A stretch of DNA of 64,000 nucleotides from CAWJNF01 sp963844235. GTDB lineage: Bacteria; Actinomycetota; Thermoleophilia; Gaiellales; Gaiellaceae. Position 1 is the stretch's first letter; each line of letters begins with the position of its first letter. A program made the position numbers and the translations under genes. Positions 32,774 to 39,287 of the stretch are shown in pieces. Under the pieces are notes generated by a model that was given only the letters and a program-made list of their open reading frames with translations, did not search any database and was not told the origin of the DNA. The stretch spans positions 62,001 to 126,000 of the forward strand of contig CAWJNF010000001.1 of assembly GCA_963844235.1 (NCBI GenBank), written 5' to 3'.

Positions 32774-33234
32774 GCACGGAGATCCGCGCTGCACGGATTG
32801 ACGAGGTGCCGGCCGTCCGGGAGCTCTTTCGCGAATACGCGGACGCGCTCGGGATCGACCTCTCGTTCCAGCACTTCGACGACGAGCTCGCAGGGCTGCC
32901 TGGCGCCTACGCGCCCCCCGCTGGACGCCTGCTGCTGGCGACGGATGCCGACCTCGTCGCCGGCTGCGTCGGCGTACGGCCGCTGGAGCCTCCGACCTGC
33001 GAGATGAAGCGGCTCTATGTCAGGCCACCCTGGCGTGGTGGCGGGCTCGGTCGGCGGCTCGCGCTGGCCGCCATCGAGGTGTCGCGCGAGCTCGGCTACG
33101 CGAGGATCCGGCTCGACACCCTGCCGACCATGGGCGCCGCCATCGACCTCTACCGAACGCTCGGGTTCCGCGAGATCGAGCCCTACACCGTCAACCCGGT
33201 GCCGGGAACACGTTTCCTCGAGCTCGATCTCTGA
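32770..33234 (+). CDS. GNAT-family N-acetyltransferase
   Basis: A 154-residue acetyltransferase. The core shows VAGCVGVRPL, then CEMKRLYVRPPWRGGGLGRRL, where RGGGLGRRL is the acetyl-CoA pyrophosphate loop, and the late IRLDTLPTMGAAIDLYRTLGFREIE. The substrate is unknown. GTG 32770 overlaps the phosphatase stop. Confidence 0.85.
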   Translation: MSTEIRAARIDEVPAVRELFREYADALGIDLSFQHFDDELAGLPGAYAPPAGRLLLATDADLVAGCVGVRPLEPPTCEMKRLYVRPPWRGGGLGRRLALAAIEVSRELGYARIRLDTLPTMGAAIDLYRTLGFREIEPYTVNPVPGTRFLELDL

Positions 33235-33385
33235 GCCAGGATCGCCATCGGCTCGCCTTTCCACGCTGGGCCGAAAACCACTTGCGCTCGCTCACGGGCC
33301 GCCGCACGACCGGCAACGCGATGGGACGTCATGTCTGCTCCATTCGACTCTGTGCTCCGGTGCTTGCGGGGAGTGTGCGAAGCGG

Positions 33386-33414
33386 CGCTCAAGAGCCGCT
33401 CAAAGGCCGCTCAA
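33386..33414 (-). promoter_or_regulatory. Orphan SARP-type operator: three heptamers at 11-base spacing
   Basis: CGCTCAA begins at 33386, 33397 and 33408 (TTGAGCG on the minus strand). Heptamer direct repeats spaced 11 bases apart are the known binding pattern of SARP regulators such as ActII-ORF4 and DnrI (TCGAGxx). Read on the minus strand, eight bases after the last repeat comes CACACT, a possible -10. No convincing gene follows. A SARP-type regulator is encoded at 43993. Confidence 0.5.
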
Positions 33415-33447
33415 CGCGTCACCAGAACGGGTCATGTCCGGGCAGTC

Positions 33448-33472
33448 GTAGGGGCCGGTCCCCGACCGGCCC
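33448..33472. repeat. GTAGGGGC-family copy (GGTCCCCGACC core)
   Basis: GTAGGGGC followed by the self-complementary core CGGTCCCCGACCG and GGCCC. The right end lacks the CTAC. Confidence 0.82.
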
Positions 33473-33518
33473 GCGTGGCGCGGGAAGAGCAGGCCGGTCA
33501 GGGCCCGCTCTGCAGCAC

Positions 33519-33548
33519 GAGAACGGGCCCTCGCAGGGGCCCGTTCTC
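33519..33548 (-). terminator. Strong hairpin after the broken membrane-protein gene
   Basis: A perfect 12-bp stem GAGAACGGGCCC (33519-33530)/GGGCCCGTTCTC (33537-33548) with a 6-base loop. It lies 20 bases beyond the minus-strand stop at 33569. There is no T tract. Confidence 0.5.
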
Positions 33549-33568
33549 CTCCCGGATGGGACTCGTTG

Positions 33569-34201
33569 TCAGCGGACGCCGGACAGCTCTCGCTCGGCGG
33601 CGGACACCGAGGGCTCTCCACCGGGAGCCGCTGCGGGACGGGGCTCTCGGTGACGGAGGGCGCCGGCCACCGTGAGCACGATGAAGCCGATACCCGCGAG
33701 CAGGAGCGCTATGCCGACCACGACGCCGAAGTACGCGACGCGTTCGCCGAAGTACGCCTGATTGAGTGCGGTTCCGAGCGCCGTCTGGGTCACCCAGGTG
33801 TTGCGCGCCGGGTTCGGCACCGGGTTGCCCTGCTCGTCGGTGACGGCCGCGGCGGGATCGCTCGTGCCGGCCGGATTCTCCGGGTCGTCAGCCGCCATGA
33901 AGCGGCCCATCTCGGCAGTAGACGAGGCCGCCGCTCCCCTCGAGCGCGTGCGTCCGCATCAGATCGGCGAACGCCCTGGCCTCGGAGCCCGTGTCTACCA
34001 GCTCGCCTTCCGCGACCGTGTAGCCGTCGAGGCTCGTCTCGCCCGTCCCCTCGATCTGCTCGCGTGCGAGGTTGTCACGGACCGTGTTGACGCCCGCTCG
34101 CTGCCCATCCAGATCGACACCGCGCCGAAGGCGATCAGAACGACGCCGGCGACGATGCCGCCGAACTCCCAAAGCTTTCTATTCCGAAACAGCCCACTCA
34201 T
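33569..34201 (-). pseudogene. Membrane protein of unknown function, interrupted by two compensating frameshifts
   Basis: Starts at ATG 34201 with MSGLFRNRKLWEFGGIVAG and a transmembrane helix (about 13-32). Near 34092-34096 one base is missing and the protein continues in another frame (VNTVRDNLAREQIEG through ALEGSGGLVY). At 33917 one extra base (T on the minus strand) returns the first frame, giving AEMGRFMAADDPENPAG, WVTQTALGTALNQAYFGERVAYFG and a second helix, ending at 33569. Total 633 bases, about 210 residues. Without the shifts it reads as one coherent two-helix protein. Similar unnamed proteins occur in Thermoleophilia (recollection). It could be a pseudogene, a sequencing error, or two recoding sites. 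Confidence 0.65.
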
Positions 34202-34359
34202 CGAACCTCCAATCCGGGATGACAGTGACAGCTTCCGCGCGCAAGCTCGCGCGCGTCATCGGGGGAGGCGCTGGTCTCGCGTCAGACCGCTCGCTGAACC
34301 GTGGCTGCGGGCTTCTACCGATCTGCGTTCGCGCGCAGGGAGGCTGCTAGCCTGACCTC

Positions 34360-35460
34360 GTGGCCCCGTCCCGCGACGACGTCCTCGCCGCCCTCACGCG
34401 GGTCATTGACCCGGAGCTCCACCGGTCGGTCGTCGAGCTCGACATGGTCAGGGACCTCGACATCTCCGACCGCGACATCTCGCTCACGATCACCCTCACG
34501 GTCCCGGGGTGCCCTCTCCGCGCGGAGTTCCAGCAGCAGGTCGACCGCGAGCTGCTCGCGTTGCCCGGCATCGAGCGCGTCGAGCTCTCGTTCGACGTCA
34601 TGTCGCCCGAGCAGAAGGCCGCGCTCACCGAGAAGCTGCGCGGCGGCGTAACCGAGCGGTCGCAGGGCATCTCGGTGGATGCGAAGACGCGTGTGCTGGC
34701 GGTCGCGAGCGGGAAGGGCGGGGTCGGCAAGTCCTCGCTCACTGTGAACCTCGCTGCCGCGTTCTCGTCTCTGGGCCAGCGCACGGGCGTGCTCGACGCC
34801 GACGTCTATGGCTACTCGATCCCGGGCATGCTCGGCATCCACCAGCGCCCGATCGCGGTCGACAAGATGATCGTCCCACCCGTGCGCGGTGACCTGAAGG
34901 TCATGTCGATCGGGTTCTTCCTCGACGACAACGCGCCCGTCATGTGGCGCGGTCCCATGCTCCATCGCGCGCTCGAGCAGTTTCTCTCCGACGTCCACTG
35001 GGGCGAGCTCGACTGGCTCGTCGTGGACATGCCGCCCGGCACCGGGGACGTCTCGATTTCGCTCGGGCAGCTCCTGCCCCGAGCGGAGGTCATCGTCGTG
35101 ACGACGCCGCAGCGGGCCGCGCAGGAGGTGGCGGTACGCGCAGCGGAGATGGCGCGAAAGACGAACATGCGCCTGCTCGGCGTTGTGGAGAACATGTCCT
35201 ACCTGGTCGGGACCGGCGAGACGATCTTCGGCGAGGGAGGCGGCGAGGAGCTGGCGCGGGTGATCGGCGTGCCGCTGCTCGGCCGCATTCCGCTCGATCC
35301 CGCTCTCCGCGAGGCGGCCGACGTCGGCGACCCTGTCGTGCTTCGGGATCCCGACACCGAGTCGAGCCAGGCTATCGTCGCCGTCGCGGAGGCACTCCTT
35401 GCGACCGGCCGCGAGCGCGGTATCGGCATCACGAAGCACCTGCCGCTCGTCTCGACGTAG
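34360..35460 (+). CDS. mrp: Mrp/NBP35-family Fe-S cluster carrier ATPase
   Basis: A 366-residue protein. The N-terminal MIP18/DUF59 domain (about 1-90) contains ALTRVIDPELHRSVVELDMV. The P-loop ATPase has the deviant Walker A GKGGVGKSS and ends in DMPPGTGDVSISL. Members carry and transfer Fe-S clusters. The usual CPxC pair after NMSY is absent here (NMSYLVGTGETIFGEGGGEEL), so cluster binding by that site is doubtful. Start is GTG 34360. The stop TAG (35458-35460) lies inside a GTAGGGG palindrome. Divergent from the broken membrane-protein gene. Confidence 0.88.
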   Translation: MAPSRDDVLAALTRVIDPELHRSVVELDMVRDLDISDRDISLTITLTVPGCPLRAEFQQQVDRELLALPGIERVELSFDVMSPEQKAALTEKLRGGVTERSQGISVDAKTRVLAVASGKGGVGKSSLTVNLAAAFSSLGQRTGVLDADVYGYSIPGMLGIHQRPIAVDKMIVPPVRGDLKVMSIGFFLDDNAPVMWRGPMLHRALEQFLSDVHWGELDWLVVDMPPGTGDVSISLGQLLPRAEVIVVTTPQRAAQEVAVRAAEMARKTNMRLLGVVENMSYLVGTGETIFGEGGGEELARVIGVPLLGRIPLDPALREAADVGDPVVLRDPDTESSQAIVAVAEALLATGRERGIGITKHLPLVST

Positions 35461-35480
35461 GGGCCGGATATATCCGGCCC
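35457..35480. repeat. GTAGGGGC-family copy between mrp and the Ldh-type gene
   Basis: GTAGGGGC, core CGGATATATCCG, then GGCCC; the right end CTAC is replaced by GCAC. TAG at 35458-35460 is the mrp stop. The right part runs straight into the open frame of the next gene. Confidence 0.88.
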
Positions 35481-35508
35481 GCACGACGCGGAGGGAGTCT
35501 TCGAGCGG

Positions 35509-36219
35509 TTGCGGGCGCTCGGCTACTCGGAGGCCGATGCACGGACGCTCGCCGACCACTTCCTCGACGCCGAACGGCGAGGGAAGAGCGGGCACGGGCT
35601 CGTCCGCGTCGACTGGCTCGAATCGCTCGAGCACCCCGATACGGCCGCCCGGGGTGTCAGTGTCGTGCGGGAGGCGGCCTACGAACGCTGGGAGGGACGG
35701 GGCGCGCTCGGCTACCTGACCCTCGCCGCGATCTGCGACGCGCAGCTCGCCGACCCGCCGGCACGGGCACGGCTCGTCGTAGCCTCGGACTGCTTCCCGA
35801 CCGGAGCGCTCGGCTACTGGGTACGCCGGCTTGCCATGGGCGGGCTCGTCGCCGCGCTGACGGCGACCTCCCCGGCTCGTCTCGGCCACCCGGATGGCGG
35901 CCCACCCCTCGCCGGCACGAACCCGCTCGCGATCGGTATCCCGAGCACCGACGGCCGGCCGCTCGTGTGCGACGCGTCGATGGGCGAGTTCACGCACGGC
36001 GACGTGCTGACGGGCCGCGCGACCGAGGCGGATCTCGTGCCCTTCGGCGGCGCGCACGCCCACAAGGCGTTCGCGCTCGCCCTCGGCCTGCAGGCTCTTG
36101 TCGACTCGCTGGCGGGCGACGGCTACGGGGCAGTGCTGCTCGTCGCGCGCCCGGAGGCCGACCCGGTGCCCGCGCTCAGGGCGCGGGCGGGTGGAGCTCG
36201 GCTGCCGGGCGATCGCTGA
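35509..36219 (+). CDS. Short Ldh-family (malate/lactate dehydrogenase type 2) oxidoreductase
   Basis: A 236-residue NAD(P)-dependent oxidoreductase-like protein; family members usually have about 330-350. RGKSGHGLVRVDWLESL is the conserved N-terminal motif, and the cofactor region GTNPLAIGIPSTDGRPLVCDASMGEFTHGDV is present. The C-terminus is cut short after LALGLQALVDSLAG. TTG 35509 is the only canonical start. Upstream, DAEGVFER continues in frame through the palindromic repeat to the mrp TAG, so the true N-terminus may have been replaced by the repeat. Activity is uncertain. Confidence 0.65.
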   Translation: MRALGYSEADARTLADHFLDAERRGKSGHGLVRVDWLESLEHPDTAARGVSVVREAAYERWEGRGALGYLTLAAICDAQLADPPARARLVVASDCFPTGALGYWVRRLAMGGLVAALTATSPARLGHPDGGPPLAGTNPLAIGIPSTDGRPLVCDASMGEFTHGDVLTGRATEADLVPFGGAHAHKAFALALGLQALVDSLAGDGYGAVLLVARPEADPVPALRARAGGARLPGDR

Positions 36220-36233
36220 GCGGTCGGGAAATC

Positions 36234-36258
36234 GTAGGGGCGGGACTTGTCCCGCCCG
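36234..36258. repeat. GTAGGGGC-family copy (GGGACTTGTCCC core)
   Basis: GTAGGGGC followed by core GGGACTTGTCCC and GCCCG. It faces a partner copy 35 bases away at 36294-36319. Confidence 0.8.
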
Positions 36259-36293
36259 AACCCTCACTAGGGTGCCTGGATCGTGTCAGGTTT

Positions 36294-36319
36294 GCGGGCG
36301 GGCCAAGGCCCGCCCCTAC
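36294..36319. repeat. GTAGGGGC-family copy, right-hand end type
   Basis: GCGGGCGGGCCAAGGCCCGC followed by CCCTAC. It has an intact right end and a degenerate left end, the mirror of 36234-36258. The pair may be one composite element. Confidence 0.75.
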
Positions 36320-36352
36320 AGTCGCTTCGCTGAGCCGCCGCCAAGGCCGAGT

Positions 36353-37177
36353 TCAGCGCGCCCGCAGCTCCCGGAGCACGACGGGGTCGATGCGTTCGGC
36401 GCCCTGGACCCGCATCTCCAGGTTCTCGATGCCCGCCCACGTCGCCAGGTCGCCGGCGAGGTCGCCGGTTGCCTGGCCCAGCCGGCCGAGCCGCTCGCGC
36501 AGCTCCTCCGCGAGCTCGGAGCCGACGGGGAGCCACTCGTCGGCAGGCGTCTCGCCGAAGTACAGATCGTTGAGGGCGTAGAGGCGCGCGAGCTCGGCGA
36601 CCGGCTCGGGATGGTCGTCGGTTCGCAGGTCGACGGCGACGTCGAAGCCCTCGTAGCCTCCACCGTGGCGGGCGACGAGGAGCGCTGCCGACTGCTGGCC
36701 CCGGCGATCGCCGCCGGCCGACTGGGCGGCCGCCAGCGCGGCCAGGAGCCTTTCGGCCAGAGGCCGGCCGGCGGTCTCCTCGTACGCGCGCGCGAGCCCC
36801 TCGACCGTCTCTCGTGAGACGAGGATGTTGCCCTGCGCCGCATAGCCGGGACCGGTCACGCCGCCGGCCCACTCGAGGCAGCCCGTGCCCGTGTAGGTAG
36901 CGCTTCCACCCTCGGAGTCGACGACGCCGAGCTGGCGGTGATCGCGGCTCGTGTCGCCGTCCGTGAGCGCCGCGACCACCTCATCGGCGGCGAAGCCCTG
37001 ACGGAGCATCGCCAGCCCGTCAGGCCCGTAGCGGACGTTCGCGTGCGCCTGCGTCGCGACCGCACCGACCTCGGCCTCCACCCAGGGCACCAGGGAGCCG
37101 ACGGCGAGGAACTTCGACTGCACGCCGACTCCCCACTCGCGGCGCTCGAGGTCGCAGGCGACGATCGAGTAGGTCAC
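36353..37177 (-). CDS. DUF1028 family protein (Ntn-hydrolase-like fold)
   Basis: A 274-residue protein of DUF1028. Conserved blocks are TYSIVACDLERREWGVGVQSKFLAVGSLVPW, AVATQAHANVRYGPDGLAMLRQG, DHRQLGVVDSEGGSATYTGTGC, GYAAQGNILVSRETVEGLA and QSAALLVARHGGGYEGFDVAVDLR. A C-terminal region (LNDLYFGETP) is typical of the longer form. Function is not established. The GTG at 37175-37177 lets the protein begin with the conserved TYSIVA strand; upstream sequence overlaps the preceding gene. Confidence 0.87.
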   Translation of the reverse strand: MTYSIVACDLERREWGVGVQSKFLAVGSLVPWVEAEVGAVATQAHANVRYGPDGLAMLRQGFAADEVVAALTDGDTSRDHRQLGVVDSEGGSATYTGTGCLEWAGGVTGPGYAAQGNILVSRETVEGLARAYEETAGRPLAERLLAALAAAQSAGGDRRGQQSAALLVARHGGGYEGFDVAVDLRTDDHPEPVAELARLYALNDLYFGETPADEWLPVGSELAEELRERLGRLGQATGDLAGDLATWAGIENLEMRVQGAERIDPVVLRELRAR

Positions 37178-37187
37178 CGCGCCAGCC

Positions 37188-37880
37188 TCAGAGCTCGATG
37201 CTGCCGCCCGGCTCGACGTCGACGATCTCGACGTCCGGCGCGAGCTCACGCAGCTGGCCCGGAGTGCCTGTGAGCAGCGGGAACGTACCCCAGTGGCACG
37301 GGACGCAGCGCTTCACGCCGAGCAGCTCGAGCGCCACGGAGGCCTCGCGCGGCCCCATCGTGTAGTGGTCTCCGATCGGCAGGATGGCGAGGTCGGGCTT
37401 GTAGATACGCCCGATCAGCTGCATGTCGCCGAAGACGCACGTGTCGCCTGCGTGGTAGAGCCGGAAGCCGTTCTCGAGCTCGACCACCACGCCGGCCGGC
37501 TCGCCGGCATAGCTGCCGTCGGGCGTCGAGCTCGAGTGGAAGGCGTTCGTGAGGGTGAACTTGAGGCCGTCGACCTCGACCGTGCCTCCCTTGCCCATGC
37601 CTCCGCTCGCCCCGTCCGGATAGCCCTGGCCGTCGAGCCAGCCGGCCAGCTCGTGGATAGCGACGAGGCGGGCCCCGGACTTCTTGCCGAGCTCGGCCGC
37701 GTCGCCCGCATGATCACCGTGGCCGTGCGTGACGACGATCACGTCGATCCGCTCCGGATCCTTCTCGGCAGCGGGGTAGGTGGGTCCGCTGGGCCACGGA
37801 TCGATGTAGATCCGCTTCTCCCCGGGGCTGTCGATCCGGAAGGACGCGTGCCCGAGCCAGGTCAGCGTGCCGTTTGCCAT
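37188..37880 (-). CDS. UPF0173 metal-dependent hydrolase (metallo-beta-lactamase fold)
   Basis: A 230-residue protein. It starts with LTWLGHASFRI, has the metal motif VVTHGHGDHAGDA, then RLYHAGDTCVFGDM, LPIGDHYTMGPREA and CVPCHWGTFPLL, all characteristic of UPF0173 (YtkL-like) proteins. Substrate unknown. Starts at ATG 37878-37880, ends 10 bases before the DUF1028 start. Confidence 0.9.
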   Translation of the reverse strand: MANGTLTWLGHASFRIDSPGEKRIYIDPWPSGPTYPAAEKDPERIDVIVVTHGHGDHAGDAAELGKKSGARLVAIHELAGWLDGQGYPDGASGGMGKGGTVEVDGLKFTLTNAFHSSSTPDGSYAGEPAGVVVELENGFRLYHAGDTCVFGDMQLIGRIYKPDLAILPIGDHYTMGPREASVALELLGVKRCVPCHWGTFPLLTGTPGQLRELAPDVEIVDVEPGGSIEL

Positions 37881-37914
37881 CCGTCCTCCTTGTCGTGTCG
37901 GCCGGAGGGTAGCG

Positions 37915-38538
37915 CTAGATCGGCCAGCCGGGACGTGTCATCGCGAAGACCTCGACGACGCGGGTGTACTCGTCGTAGCCGAGCCTCGCGATCGGGTCGA
38001 GGCGCAGCGCGTCGACGCGGCCATCGACGATCGCCTCGTCGGCGATGTGGACCCCGACGACCTCGCCGAACACGGTCGTGTTCGTGTGCGCCTCGCGGTC
38101 GGGCGTGCGCAGCTCCACGATCTCGACCAGCGTGCACTCGAGGTGAACGGGGCTCTCCGCGACGCGGGGCGGGGAGACGACGTGGGCCGGAGCCGGCGTG
38201 AGGCCGGCCAGCGCGAGCTCGTCGACGCCACGTGGCGCCGGCGTGCTCGTCACGTTGACCGCCTCGCGCAGCCGCCACGTCGCCAGGTTGAAGACGAACT
38301 CGCCGGTCTCACGCACGTTCTGAAGGGAGTCCTTGGCGCCTCCCTCGGCGTGGGGCCCGGTGGTCGAGAACATCACCTGCGGCGGCACGTACGCGACCGC
38401 GTTGAAGAAGGAGAACGGCGCCAGGTTCACCCGGCCCTCCGCGTCAAGCGACGAGATCCAGCCGATCGGGCGCGGAATCACGAGCTGGTTGAACGGGTTT
38501 CCCCGCAGGCCGTGCTCCTCGCCGGGCCGGTAGAACAT
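37915..38538 (-). CDS. Flavin reductase-like FMN-binding protein
   Basis: A 207-residue protein of the flavin-reductase domain family (split-barrel FMN binding). Motifs are VIPRPIGWISSLDAEGRVNLAPFSFFNAV, PPQVMFSTTG, KDSLQNVRETGEFVFNLAT and VHLECTLVEIVEL. Such proteins reduce FMN or use it with a partner oxygenase; no partner is visible. Lies in a minus-strand run with the UPF0173 and DUF1028 genes. Confidence 0.85.
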   Translation of the reverse strand: MFYRPGEEHGLRGNPFNQLVIPRPIGWISSLDAEGRVNLAPFSFFNAVAYVPPQVMFSTTGPHAEGGAKDSLQNVRETGEFVFNLATWRLREAVNVTSTPAPRGVDELALAGLTPAPAHVVSPPRVAESPVHLECTLVEIVELRTPDREAHTNTTVFGEVVGVHIADEAIVDGRVDALRLDPIARLGYDEYTRVVEVFAMTRPGWPI

Positions 38539-38585
38539 CGCGCCAGCCTATCCGGCTCGTTGGCGCGCGCCGTACACTCACCAGC

Positions 38586-39221
38586 GTGGTGCACGACCTC
38601 GCCGCGTTCCTCGGCATCGCCGTCCTCGTGATCGTCACGCCCGGCCAGGACACGGCCCTCGCGATCCGCAACACGCTTGTAGGCGGTCGGTCGACGGGTC
38701 TTGCCACCGCGGCTGGTGTCACCTGCGGCCAGGCAGTCTGGACCGTCGCGACCGCAGCCGGCGTGGCCGCGTTGCTCGCGGCTTCGGAGCCCGTGTTCAC
38801 GGCGGTCAAGCTCGCGGGCGCCGCCTACCTCGTGCTCATCGGCCTCCAGGCGCTGAGGACGGCGTTCACCGGCTTGCCGTCCGACCACCCGGCGCTCACC
38901 GGCGGACGACCTCGGCTCGCGCCGCGAGCGGGATTCCGCCAGGGCGTGCTCAGCAATCTCGGCAACCCGAAGATGGCCGTCTTCTTCACGAGCCTGCTGC
39001 CACAGTTCGCCGGAGACGGCGGCGCGTCGTTCGCCGGCTTGCTCGCGCTCGGCTTGCTCTTCAACCTGCTGACGTTCGTCTGGCTCGCGGGCTACGCGCT
39101 GGTCGTTGCCAGAGCGGGTGGCGTCCTCCAACGTCCAGCGATCAGGCGGGCGATCGACGGCGTGACCGGTACGGTCCTGGTGGCCTTCGGCGTCCGTCTC
39201 GCCGTGGCAACGAGGACGTAG
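38586..39221 (+). CDS. LysE/RhtB-family amino-acid exporter
   Basis: A 211-residue membrane protein with about six helices. The family motif VIVTPGQDTALAIRNTLVGGRSTGLATAAGVTCGQ is at the N-terminus, followed by KLAGAAYLVLIGLQALR and FRQGVLSNLGNPKMAVFFTSLLPQF. It exports amino acids or similar metabolites; the substrate cannot be told. Starts at GTG, divergent from the flavin reductase gene. Confidence 0.88.
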   Translation: MVHDLAAFLGIAVLVIVTPGQDTALAIRNTLVGGRSTGLATAAGVTCGQAVWTVATAAGVAALLAASEPVFTAVKLAGAAYLVLIGLQALRTAFTGLPSDHPALTGGRPRLAPRAGFRQGVLSNLGNPKMAVFFTSLLPQFAGDGGASFAGLLALGLLFNLLTFVWLAGYALVVARAGGVLQRPAIRRAIDGVTGTVLVAFGVRLAVATRT

Positions 39222-39256
39222 CGCCGGCTCTCATCCACGCGCTCGCCGGCTTTGCT

Positions 39257-39283
39257 GTATGGGCCGGATCTCATCCTGGCCCA
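39257..39283. repeat. Degenerate GTAGGGGC-family copy
   Basis: GTATGGGCC, core GGATCTCATCC, then TGGCCCAC. Single changes in both arms leave most pairs. It lies between the convergent LysE and flavoprotein genes. Confidence 0.6.
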
Positions 39284-39287
39284 CGCC

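Larger units (their letters stand above)
33235..33568. other. 334-base gap with operator-like repeats, a palindrome and a hairpin; no gene recognised
   Basis: Contains three CGCTCAA heptamers at 11-base spacing (33386-33414), a GTAGGGG palindrome (33448-33472) and a strong hairpin (33519-33548). Short frames exist on both strands, but none shows domain features. An ATG at 33330 (minus), 56 bases beyond the heptamers, would open a 49-residue frame antisense to the GNAT 3' end. Confidence 0.5.

Noticed and set aside
33183..33330. 49-residue minus-strand frame beyond the orphan operator (ATG 33330)
   Set aside because: It runs antisense into the end of the GNAT gene and has no recognisable features; kept only as a possible target to test.
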